DNA of 56,502 bases from Pedobacter sp. KBW06 (GTDB taxonomy: Bacteria > Bacteroidota > Bacteroidia > Sphingobacteriales > Sphingobacteriaceae). Numbering within the stretch: position 1 is the stretch's first letter; every line of letters begins with the position of its first letter. Below the pieces are notes generated by a model, which was given only the letters and a program-made list of their open reading frames with translations, was not told where the DNA came from and made no database searches. The position numbers and the translations under genes were made by a program. The stretch spans positions 196,436 through 252,937 of the forward strand of contig NZ_QAJL01000002.1 in assembly GCF_003852525.1 (NCBI RefSeq). Reading direction: 5' to 3'. Below are positions 1 to 7,730 of this stretch, in pieces.

Positions 1-55
1 AGTTGAAAATGTCCTCCTTATAGTTCCAATGGAAAACTATCGCTTTTTCCGGCAT
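1..55 (-). CDS. possible 5' end of a truncated minus-strand gene
   Basis: An ATG at 55-53 on the minus strand opens a frame that stays open for 18 codons to the window edge and reads MPEKAIVFHWNYKEDIFN. It would be transcribed divergently from the oligoendopeptidase gene. No convincing ribosome binding site precedes it, and 18 codons are too few to assign a family. This is a guess from the open frame and from the otherwise empty divergent space. Confidence 0.35.
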   Translation of the reverse strand, partial: MPEKAIVFHWNYKEDIFN

Positions 56-77
56 TAAAATCAATTGTGTTTTCCGA

Positions 78-108
78 TTGCTGACGACCTTGCCGTTCCT
101 TATATTTG
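78..108 (+). promoter_or_regulatory. Bacteroidota-type promoter for the M3 peptidase gene
   Basis: A -33 TTG at 78-80 is followed after 20 nt by a -7 box TATATTTG at 101-108. This fits the Bacteroidota housekeeping consensus TTTG-N19-21-TAnnTTTG. Transcription would start near 113-115, about 20 nt before the ATG at 133. Confidence 0.6.
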
Positions 109-132
109 CTTTATCTTAATTTTTAAAAACCT

Positions 133-1848
133 ATGATCAATCTCAATATACCTGTAAAACAAAGAGCTTATATCCCCCAAAACCTGGAAATGAAATGGGA
201 CAACCTGGAGCCTATTCTTAATGAATTACTCGCACGTCCCATAGCAGATGTTTCCGGTCTGGAGCAATGGCTGAAAGACAAGAGCGAGCTTGAAGCAGCA
301 CTTGAGGAGGATTTTGCATGGAGATACATCAAAATGAGCTGCGATACGGCAAATGAAGAACTGCTGCAATCTTTTCAATATTTCGCAACAGAGATTGAAC
401 CAAAGATCTCTCCTATTGCCAACCAGCTGAATCAAAAATTCAACGACAGTCCTTTTATTGATGAACTGGATCAGGATAAATATTTCGTTTACATCAGGGC
501 CATCAGAAAAGCAATAGAAATCTATCGGGAAGAAAATGTAGAGCTATTGACCAGATTGCAAGTCACTCAGCAGAAATATCAGGGTGTTACAGGTGCGATG
601 AGTGTAGAGATCGGCGGGCAGGAATATACCCTGGAACAAGCGGCAAATTTCATAAAAGATACCGACAGAAGTGTCAGACAACAGGCATGGGAAACCATTC
701 AACAGCGTCGTTTGGTAGACAAAGACGATCTAAACATACTCTTTGATGAACTTCTTACCATGCGTCACCAGGTTGCTTTAAATGCAGGCTTTGAGAATTA
801 CAGAGATTATATGTTCCAGGCATTGGGCAGATTTGATTATACCCCTCAGGATTGTTATCATTTCCATGAAGCTATTGAAAAACAAGTCGTTCCAATCTTA
901 AAGGAACAGGCACAAAAACGTGCAGACGCTTTAGGGATTGAAGTCCTTAAACCCTGGGATATGGAGGTGAGTACGACCGGAAAAGCTGCTTTAAAACCGT
1001 TCAAAAATGGTGCAGAACTAATCGATAAGAGTATTGAATGCTTTAATGCTATTGATCCGAAACTTGGGCAAATGCTAGCGACGATGAAGGCAAACAACCT
1101 GTTTGATGTGGAAAGCAGGAAAGGTAAAGCACCTGGTGGGTACAACTACCCGCTTGCAGAAACCGGAGCGCCTTTTATTTTCATGAACTCAGCCAATTCC
1201 CTGAGAGATTTAACGACGATGGTTCATGAAGGTGGTCATGCGATCCATACCTTCCTTACGGCTCATCTGGAACTGAACGATTTCAAACACTGTCCTTCAG
1301 AGGTTGCAGAACTTGCTTCAATGAGCATGGAGCTCATCTCTATGGACAACTGGAACATCTATTTTGACAATGAAGAAGATCTCCTTCGTGCAAAAAGAGA
1401 ACAATTACAAGACGTCCTGAAAACCCTTCCATGGGTAGCAGTAATCGACCAGTTTCAACATTGGATCTATACCAACCCAAGTCATAACGCGGCCGATAGA
1501 GAAGAAACATTCAAGCAAATATACACCCGTTTCGGTGCCGGATTCTCTAATTGGGAAGGACAGGAAGCCGAATTTGGCAACCTTTGGCAAAAACAACTTC
1601 ATCTTTTTGAAGTTCCTTTTTATTATATAGAATATGCGATCGCACAATTGGGTGCCATTGCAATCTGGAAAAACTACAAAGAGAATCCACAAAAGGCTAT
1701 GGAACAATACCTGGCGGCACTTTCTCTGGGGTACACGAAACCTATCAATGAAATTTATGAGACTGCAGGAATTAAATTTGACTTCAGTTTAAGCTATATT
1801 GAAGAGTTGGCCTCCTTTGTAAAAGACGAATTACAGAAATTAGGTTAA
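133..1848 (+). CDS. M3 family oligoendopeptidase (PepF-like)
   Basis: A zinc metallopeptidase that cleaves short peptides, probably in the cytoplasm because no signal peptide is visible. The 571-residue length suits the M3B/oligoendopeptidase F group. The zinc motif HEGGH lies at about residues 365-369, and the downstream ligand region SEVAEL at about 389-394 supplies the third ligand. The N-terminal 350 residues are the helical part that closes over the substrate channel. A good promoter lies just upstream, and the permease gene follows 57 bp after the stop. An oligopeptidase next to an amino acid permease suggests peptide and amino acid turnover, but that link is inferred only from position. 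Confidence 0.93.
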   Translation: MINLNIPVKQRAYIPQNLEMKWDNLEPILNELLARPIADVSGLEQWLKDKSELEAALEEDFAWRYIKMSCDTANEELLQSFQYFATEIEPKISPIANQLNQKFNDSPFIDELDQDKYFVYIRAIRKAIEIYREENVELLTRLQVTQQKYQGVTGAMSVEIGGQEYTLEQAANFIKDTDRSVRQQAWETIQQRRLVDKDDLNILFDELLTMRHQVALNAGFENYRDYMFQALGRFDYTPQDCYHFHEAIEKQVVPILKEQAQKRADALGIEVLKPWDMEVSTTGKAALKPFKNGAELIDKSIECFNAIDPKLGQMLATMKANNLFDVESRKGKAPGGYNYPLAETGAPFIFMNSANSLRDLTTMVHEGGHAIHTFLTAHLELNDFKHCPSEVAELASMSMELISMDNWNIYFDNEEDLLRAKREQLQDVLKTLPWVAVIDQFQHWIYTNPSHNAADREETFKQIYTRFGAGFSNWEGQEAEFGNLWQKQLHLFEVPFYYIEYAIAQLGAIAIWKNYKENPQKAMEQYLAALSLGYTKPINEIYETAGIKFDFSLSYIEELASFVKDELQKLG

Positions 1849-1905
1849 TAGTTTAGAAGTAAATTTATAAGTTTGAATAATACAAACTAAACTAACCAAT
1901 ATTCT

Positions 1906-3861
1906 ATGTTTGAAAAACTCTTCAGAAAGAAATCTATTACCAAAATATTAGAAGATGCAGAAAAAGGCTATGGAGAACATGGAACTTCTTTACATAAAAC
2001 ACTAGGGGTAAGAGACCTTACCGCTTTTGGAATTGCAGCAATTATTGGCGCAGGAATTTTCAGTACCATTGGAAAAGCCAGTGCCGATGGTGGCCCCGCA
2101 GTTATATTTTTATTCATTTTTACTGCTGTTGCCTGTAGCTTTGCGGCATTTGCCTACGCAGAATTTGCATCAATGGTTCCGGTTTCGGGTAGTGCTTACA
2201 CCTATTCCTATGTAGCATTCGGAGAATTGGTGGCCTGGATTATTGGATGGTCACTCATTATGGAGTATTCCATTGGAAATATTACAGTGGCCATTTCCTG
2301 GTCGGATTATTTTACGGGGCTCCTCTCTTCCATACATATTCCCGCACTGGGTATTAAAGGCATTCATGTACCCGATTGGGCAACTATGGATTACCTTTCT
2401 GCTTACAATGGACACAAACATGCGGAAGCACTGGTGAATGCAGGAAAAAGCTTTGCCAATCTTGATGATGCCACCAGAATTGCCAATAATGCCTGGATTA
2501 CGGCTCCAAAAATCGGAGGTTTTCATATTGTAGCCGACTTACCTGCATTAGGTATCATCATCTTTATTACCTGGCTGATCTATAGAGGAATGAAAGAATC
2601 CAGAAATGCGAGTAATGCCATGGTAGTTGTAAAGCTTGCCGTGATCTTGCTGGTGCTGGCCGTAGGTATTTTCTATGTAGATACTGCAAACTGGAATCCT
2701 TTTGCACCTAATGGTGTTTCAGGAGTTCTAAAAGGAGTTTCAGCGGTGTTCTTTGCTTACATCGGATTTGATGCCATCTCCACTACTGCAGAAGAGTGCA
2801 AGAACCCGCAACGCGATCTTCCTAGAGGGATGATGTGGGCAATTATTATCTGTACAATACTATATGTAGCCATAGCGCTGGTACTTACCGGCATCGTAAA
2901 TTATAGCCTTTTAGCCGTAGGAGATCCCCTTGCATTTGTGTTCGACCACATCAATCTTAAGCTGATGAGTGGGATCATTGCGGTGAGTGCCGTATTTGCA
3001 ATGGCAAGTGTACTGTTGGTTTTCCAAATGGGGCAACCTAGAATCTGGATGAGCATGAGCCGCGATGGCTTACTTCCAAAATCCTTTTCTAAAATCCATC
3101 CCAAATACCAAACTCCCTCCTTTGCAACTATAGTGGTTGGTTTTGTTGTAGCCATCCCTTCCTTATTTATGAACCTCACCATCGTAACTGATCTTTGTTC
3201 TATAGGAACATTGTTCGCCTTCGTATTGGTATGTGCAGGAGTATTGGTATTACAAAACAAGCCAAACATTCAAAGAGGGAAGTTCAAAACCCCCTATGTC
3301 AATTCAAAATACATTGTTCCCGTCGTTTTTATAGCAATGCTGATTTTTGGCTTCACGGAGTATAAAAAGGAAACAAATGCTTTTATCTTCAATACGCCAA
3401 GGGTATATGAACCGGTACATTTTATTACTTCACTTAACGCTTCAGAACTGGAGTTGGTTAAAGGGGAAATCAAAAACTCTTCAGTAAAAATAAATGCCGC
3501 GGAAAACCAGGATGCTACAGCTTACCTTAACGGCTTATCCGGAGATCAGTACCAAAGCTTTATGGACCAATCGAAGGTCAACATAGAGAAAAAATACGAA
3601 TCAGGATGGGGTTTATTTAAGCATAAAATCCCAATGTGGATTTTCCTCATCATCTGTCTTGTGATTATTTATTATTGCATCACCAAAAACCTATCTCTGA
3701 TTCCGGTGCTTGGGTTAATCAGCTGTTTATACATGATGTGTGAACTGGGTATTTCCAACTGGATTGGTTTTGGTATCTGGCTGATTATAGGTCTTGTGGT
3801 ATACTTCCTTTATGGTTACAAACACAGTAAATTAGGGAAACAAAGTAGTCCTGCGGTATAA
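1906..3861 (+). CDS. APC superfamily amino acid permease
   Basis: An inner-membrane amino acid transporter of the cationic amino acid type within the APC superfamily. The N-terminus carries the family signature FGIAAIIGAGIFSTIG at about residues 41-56 and is followed by roughly a dozen membrane segments. At 651 residues it is longer than the usual 450-500. There is a hydrophilic loop at about 180-210 and a hydrophilic stretch of about 90 residues at 485-575, before two or three further C-terminal membrane segments. A -7-like TAAGTTTG box lies at 1868-1875 without a clear -33 partner. A strong terminator follows at 3887-3916. The substrate cannot be read from the sequence. Confidence 0.9.
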   Translation: MFEKLFRKKSITKILEDAEKGYGEHGTSLHKTLGVRDLTAFGIAAIIGAGIFSTIGKASADGGPAVIFLFIFTAVACSFAAFAYAEFASMVPVSGSAYTYSYVAFGELVAWIIGWSLIMEYSIGNITVAISWSDYFTGLLSSIHIPALGIKGIHVPDWATMDYLSAYNGHKHAEALVNAGKSFANLDDATRIANNAWITAPKIGGFHIVADLPALGIIIFITWLIYRGMKESRNASNAMVVVKLAVILLVLAVGIFYVDTANWNPFAPNGVSGVLKGVSAVFFAYIGFDAISTTAEECKNPQRDLPRGMMWAIIICTILYVAIALVLTGIVNYSLLAVGDPLAFVFDHINLKLMSGIIAVSAVFAMASVLLVFQMGQPRIWMSMSRDGLLPKSFSKIHPKYQTPSFATIVVGFVVAIPSLFMNLTIVTDLCSIGTLFAFVLVCAGVLVLQNKPNIQRGKFKTPYVNSKYIVPVVFIAMLIFGFTEYKKETNAFIFNTPRVYEPVHFITSLNASELELVKGEIKNSSVKINAAENQDATAYLNGLSGDQYQSFMDQSKVNIEKKYESGWGLFKHKIPMWIFLIICLVIIYYCITKNLSLIPVLGLISCLYMMCELGISNWIGFGIWLIIGLVVYFLYGYKHSKLGKQSSPAV

Positions 3862-3886
3862 TTTTTAGACTCGACCTTATAGCTAA

Positions 3887-3916
3887 GCCTCTGAATATAA
3901 ATTCAGAGGCTTTTTT
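3887..3916 (+). terminator. intrinsic terminator of the permease gene
   Basis: A perfect 10-bp stem (3887-3896 with 3901-3910) has a 4-nt loop and is followed by six T residues. It lies 26 bp after the permease stop codon. Confidence 0.9.
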
Positions 3917-3956
3917 GATTTAAATCACCAATCCAAGAGTTTATTCTAAAGCCAAT

Positions 3957-4115
3957 TGGTTCGATATTCCTTGCATACAAACAGATAACTGAAACGTGTC
4001 CAGGACCTACCAAAGACGTACCAGGAACGTCTTTTGATACAAATAGACGTACCTGGTACGTTCATGATACGTTCCAGGTACGTTCCAGTTAACTGTTGTA
4101 GTCGAACGAGAACCG
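3957..4115. repeat. long imperfect inverted repeat with nested 15-bp palindromes
   Basis: This lies in the 595-bp gene-free stretch between convergent genes. The left arm from about 3957 to 4033 matches the reverse complement of about 4041-4115 with scattered mismatches and short gaps. The best-matched outer parts are CAGATAACTG at 3982-3991 against CAGTTAACTG at 4086-4095. Inside are three 15-nt near-palindromes of consensus ACGTWCCWGGWACGT at 4016-4030, 4047-4061 and 4069-4083, with a fourth half-copy at 4080-4088. Each contains a CCWGG core. The structure could form a cruciform in DNA or a long hairpin in RNA. It could be a decayed miniature transposable element, a REP-like element or a binding-site array. 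No coding potential was recognised. Confidence 0.7.
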
Positions 4116-4259
4116 AACATGGATCGAAAGGAGACAATACCAATCCTGACACCCGGACGGGTTAATTTCAATATATCGGTTTGATATACAGAAATAAAGA
4201 TTTTTCAATGTAAATTCGAGAATATTTCTCGATATATTATTTTTTTAGAAAATATTTTT

Positions 4260-4418
4260 ATACATTAGACTTATTAGAAATAATAAGATTAAAACGATGT
4301 TCTACAAAATCGACAATATGAGATTGAACATCCCTGAATTGCCCTCCTATAATTATCCCTATAATTGTCTGGTTAGACGACCAGCAATAAAGGCTCCTCC
4401 CCGGAGCCTTTTTTATTT
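4260..4418 (+). ncRNA. possible small RNA ending in a strong terminator
   Basis: A strong plus-strand intrinsic terminator at 4390-4414 has no convincing upstream gene. The preceding 130 bases contain a 12-bp-period direct repeat of CCTATAATT (4346-4354 and 4358-4366) and a small hairpin CTGGT/ACCAG at 4369-4384. A short open frame from 4297 runs through the terminator and is therefore unlikely to be real. No promoter with both boxes was found, so the 5' end is a guess. Alternatively the stem merely protects the convergent DUF1223 gene from read-through. Confidence 0.35.
4390..4414 (+). terminator. orphan intrinsic terminator
   Basis: An 8-bp stem (AAGGCTCC at 4390-4397 with GGAGCCTT at 4403-4410) has a 5-nt loop and six T residues on the plus strand. 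The minus strand has a weaker T tract, so it could also help end the DUF1223 gene. Confidence 0.85.
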
Positions 4419-4456
4419 GATCAGAATTCGGATAAAGCCACAAGCCCTTAACATTG

Positions 4457-5206
4457 CTAAAGAGAAAGCTCCGAAACAGAAATAACATTAAAATTCTTTT
4501 GATTTTGTAAATAAACCAGGAGATGAAGTCCTTTAGGGTCGAGCCCTTCGGGAATATCCAAACTTATACTCCCGGAAGGATCCAATGCCGGCGCGGAATA
4601 AAAGCTACGGACCACGTTCAGGTGTTCCAGTAACTTCCCTTTATTTTCACCCGCAGCTATCTGAACCGATTCCTGTCCCTGTAAAAGGGCAACCGATATC
4701 AGATTTCCCTGGTATGTTTGATCCAGGGTATAATCCAAAAGTAAATGTCTATCCTTTATACCTATTTTATACTGTGTCTGCTGCAGCTTGACCTTCCTTT
4801 TAAGGGCAGTGTTGATTGCCCCATGTATTTTTTCTCCATCCGAACCAACAAAGGATTCTCTACCATTGACAATTGCCTGCGGAGTATAAATCTGACCCAT
4901 AAAAAACGCACTATATTGATATTGGCGCCGGGTAAATTCAGCACTGCTAAATTTATCTGTCCAACCTAATTTATTCCAATAATCCACATGAAAAGCCAAT
5001 ACATAAACTGGTCTGCCCTGATATTCCTGATGAACCTCTTTTAATAGCTTTTCCGCAGCCGGACAACTGGAACATCCTTCGGAGGTAAACAATTCGACAA
5101 CAGCAAAACCAGTATCGGAGACCATCCTTTTTTGTGCTGCCTTTTCCGGACCTCCATTGACCACAGCCCAGGTGATCAAAGAGGTTAGTAACCACAAATG
5201 TTTCAT
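4457..5206 (-). CDS. DUF1223 family secreted thioredoxin-fold protein
   Basis: A 249-residue protein with a hydrophobic N-terminus at residues 1-17 that looks like a signal peptide, so it probably acts in the periplasm. The motif VELFTSEGCSSCP places a CxxC pair at residues 45 and 48, and the later motifs AFHVDYWNKLGW and YTPQAIVNG are typical of DUF1223. The fold is thioredoxin-like, but the substrate is unknown for the family. The stop of the upstream membrane protein gene lies 10 bp before this start, so the two are probably co-transcribed. The gene is convergent with the permease. Confidence 0.85.
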   Translation of the reverse strand: MKHLWLLTSLITWAVVNGGPEKAAQKRMVSDTGFAVVELFTSEGCSSCPAAEKLLKEVHQEYQGRPVYVLAFHVDYWNKLGWTDKFSSAEFTRRQYQYSAFFMGQIYTPQAIVNGRESFVGSDGEKIHGAINTALKRKVKLQQTQYKIGIKDRHLLLDYTLDQTYQGNLISVALLQGQESVQIAAGENKGKLLEHLNVVRSFYSAPALDPSGSISLDIPEGLDPKGLHLLVYLQNQKNFNVISVSELSL

Positions 5207-5216
5207 ATGATTATCT

Positions 5217-5717
5217 TTATGACATTTTTTTGGTGCCGTAGATTTCCTTTACTCCTATTGACACCGGTAAAGCTATAAAAAAGACGAGAATGGCCCAGCT
5301 CTTTGCAATTCCACTGAGTGTATAATCCTGAGCGCCGATCCTCGTTAGCGGCACTACACAAAGATTCATCACCATCCAGATAAAAGAGCCGTACAGCAAA
5401 CTGCTAGCGACAATATTCCTGCGAAGCAGAGTTAAATGAGGATAGATAAAAAAATAAAATATCGTAAACGCAAAAGCATTAAAATAATGGAAACTTATCC
5501 CTAAAATGACTGTTCCTGCTCCACCATGAAAGGCTTCCGGCCCGAGAACTGCGCTGGAGATATATTTAAATACAATTGTCGCATTGCCTTTTGCAGATAA
5601 AAAAATAGCCGCCAGGCCGTCCAGTGTCCCCGCGATCAACCCTAGGCAGAAGACTTTAAAAAAAATCCCGGAAGATTTATCCTTGGAATAATTTTGTCGT
5701 GTAATATAGGTTTCCAT
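5217..5717 (-). CDS. small integral membrane protein (DUF1440/YagU-like)
   Basis: A predicted inner-membrane protein of 166 residues with about four hydrophobic segments: near the N-terminal GLIAGTLDGLAAIF, a middle phenylalanine-rich stretch, the LLYGSFIWMVMNLCVVPL segment and a C-terminal one. The pattern resembles short Bacteroidota membrane proteins annotated as DUF1440, but that match is from memory. The ATG at 5717 is preferred over an in-frame TTG two codons earlier. The gene precedes the DUF1223 gene by 10 bp and probably shares its transcript. Function unknown. Confidence 0.75.
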   Translation of the reverse strand: METYITRQNYSKDKSSGIFFKVFCLGLIAGTLDGLAAIFLSAKGNATIVFKYISSAVLGPEAFHGGAGTVILGISFHYFNAFAFTIFYFFIYPHLTLLRRNIVASSLLYGSFIWMVMNLCVVPLTRIGAQDYTLSGIAKSWAILVFFIALPVSIGVKEIYGTKKMS

Positions 5718-5885
5718 AATCAAGTTTGGTTAGTTTTCTAATGTTCAGTAAAGTCCTGAATTCTCAGACATAAATCCAAAGTTCATCAACAGACAACACC
5801 TGTTAGAATACACATTACCATATTACCACCCTGAACGTGTTTTAATACGCCAGTACACCAGATCCAACTATTGATACCTCCCGGA

Positions 5886-7007
5886 ATGCCATTGATATTA
5901 TTTTCATTTATTTGGCATAAAAATCCCGAACTTCCGATAGTGAAGCACAAAATTTACCGACATCTCTTATTCTGGTGTACTTATAGTATCCAGGGAACGT
6001 TATTGGAATACGCCTGGATACATGATTTATTTCCACCAGAACGCGGAACCTATGTCGTCACACTTGCTATTTTGTTTAATCTCCTCCTGGTTTCCGTTAA
6101 AATGCCCTTTTCTTATTATGTGATGCAGTTTCCCATTAATAACCTTCTGGTCCAGAAAACTGCCACTTTCAAAATCCTCATTCAGATATTGCTGGCCCTG
6201 GTTGTTGCGATCTTTTTTTACCGTGTTGCAAACGTTTTTGTGATCAGTCCTTTACTCAAACCTGAAAAAATAGTAAGCATAACAGATGTATTTAATCCTT
6301 CAGGTCTGTTTATCGCCCTGCTGGACATTGGTTACATCTGTGGCATTGCAGTAGCCTTAAAGCTCTTTCGAATGCAGGCCTCAAAACTAAAAACAGAGAA
6401 GTTTCTGATCAAAGACAAATTAGAGACGGAATTGAAATTCCTAAAAAATCAGATCAACCCACATTTTCTGTTTAATACGCTGAACAACATTTACGGCCTG
6501 GCGAGAAAAAAATCAGATCAGGCTCCGGAGGTAGTCCTCAGGTTATCTAAACTACTAAGGTTTATGCTTTATGAATCGCATAGGGAATCCATTACCATTG
6601 CTGAAGAGATCCGGATCCTCGAAGACTACCTGGAACTGGAAAAAATCCGATATGATAATCGTTTGAAAGTCTTTTTTGAAAAAGAGATCGACAACAGTAC
6701 TCAAATGATTACCCCACTCATTCTGCTCCCTTTTATAGAAAATGCATTTAAACATGGACTAAATGAGACTACCGGCGACAACCGTATTGAAATCAGAATC
6801 AGGTTAAAAAACGGGACTCTTTATTTTCAGACGAACAATACACAGGATTATAACGGCGAAAATATAGTAACTGAAAAAATTGGATTAAGTAATGTGCGCC
6901 GGCAGCTTGAATTGATGTATAAGGAATTCTCTCTACAGCTGGATAACCTTCCGGAAATTTTCAATGTTTCTTTAAAAATCAACCTGAACAGTCATGGAAC
7001 CTTATAA
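5886..7007 (+). CDS. LytS/YehU-type sensor histidine kinase
   Basis: The membrane sensor of a LytTR two-component system. The N-terminal 150 residues hold about four membrane segments. They are followed by a short linker and a His_kinase domain with the motif NPHFLFN near residue 190, which contains the phospho-accepting histidine. A HATPase domain with LLPFIENAFKHG follows. The start is uncertain: an in-frame TTG at 5871, the ATG at 5886 and a GTG at 5940 are all possible. The GTG would give the usual family N-terminus (VKHKIYRHLLFW). The response regulator gene overlaps the 3' end by 14 bp, so the pair is translationally coupled. The signal sensed is unknown. Confidence 0.88.
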   Translation: MPLILFSFIWHKNPELPIVKHKIYRHLLFWCTYSIQGTLLEYAWIHDLFPPERGTYVVTLAILFNLLLVSVKMPFSYYVMQFPINNLLVQKTATFKILIQILLALVVAIFFYRVANVFVISPLLKPEKIVSITDVFNPSGLFIALLDIGYICGIAVALKLFRMQASKLKTEKFLIKDKLETELKFLKNQINPHFLFNTLNNIYGLARKKSDQAPEVVLRLSKLLRFMLYESHRESITIAEEIRILEDYLELEKIRYDNRLKVFFEKEIDNSTQMITPLILLPFIENAFKHGLNETTGDNRIEIRIRLKNGTLYFQTNNTQDYNGENIVTEKIGLSNVRRQLELMYKEFSLQLDNLPEIFNVSLKINLNSHGTL

Positions 7008-7704
7008 ATGCATCATTATCGAAGATGAACCCTTAGCTGCCGAAATCCTGCAGGATTATATTGCAGATGTTCCTTTTTTGAAATTAAAAAACACCTATGC
7101 AGATGCGATCAGTGCTTTGGACGATCTCGGTGCCAATGATATTGATGTTATTTTTCTGGACATTAATCTGCCGAAACTTAAAGGATTGGACTTTATACAA
7201 ACCTTAAAACATCCTCCCCATATCATCATTACAACTGCTTATCATGAATATGCTTTGCAGGGATATGAGTTCAATATTGTAGATTACCTCCTAAAACCAA
7301 TTGAATTCAGCAGATTTTTAAAAGCAGTGAATAAGCTAAATCAACTGAATTCCAGCAAACCAACAGCCGCAGCAGTAGTTACACCATCCGGTAAAGACTA
7401 TATGTTTATCAATGCCAATAAAAAACGTATAAAGATTTACTTCAAGGACATCCTTTATATAGAAAGCCTGAAAGAATATGTCCGGATTTATACCAGGGAC
7501 CAGGAGATCATTACCAAATTTCAGCTCGGACAGATAGAAACGCATCTTCCCAAAGCCGATTTTTTAAGGATCCATCGCTCCTTTCTGGTAGCAAAAGAAA
7601 AAATTGATGCCTATACGGGTACAGAAATTGAAATTCAGAACAAGCAACTTCCAATAGGAAGGAGTTATAAAGATATGGTTAATGAGTTCTTAAGTATGAT
7701 TTAA
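6994..7704 (+). CDS. LytTR family response regulator
   Basis: A DNA-binding response regulator of 236 residues, partner of the overlapping LytS-type kinase. The receiver domain spans residues 1-120 with acidic residues E10/D11, phospho-acceptor D56 in VIFLDINLP and the conserved lysine K101 in LLKPIEF. The LytTR DNA-binding domain spans about residues 130-236, with motifs DILYIESLKEYVRIYT and FLRIHRSFLV. LytTR proteins bind pairs of short direct repeats containing GTT. Repeats of that flavour occur upstream of the nearby bamA gene, but no binding is shown. Confidence 0.93.
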   Translation: MEPYKCIIIEDEPLAAEILQDYIADVPFLKLKNTYADAISALDDLGANDIDVIFLDINLPKLKGLDFIQTLKHPPHIIITTAYHEYALQGYEFNIVDYLLKPIEFSRFLKAVNKLNQLNSSKPTAAAVVTPSGKDYMFINANKKRIKIYFKDILYIESLKEYVRIYTRDQEIITKFQLGQIETHLPKADFLRIHRSFLVAKEKIDAYTGTEIEIQNKQLPIGRSYKDMVNEFLSMI

Positions 7705-7730
7705 CAACTCATTAACCTGATATATAAGAT

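Noticed and set aside
4016..4083. CRISPR array reading of the repeated 15-mers
   Set aside because: Units are palindromic, unequal in spacing (31 and 22 bp), too few, and there are no cas genes in the window.
4297..4485. 62-codon plus-strand open frame between the inverted repeat and the DUF1223 gene
   Set aside because: It runs straight through the strong terminator at 4390-4414 and into the 3' end of the DUF1223 gene, with no ribosome binding site and no recognisable protein pattern.
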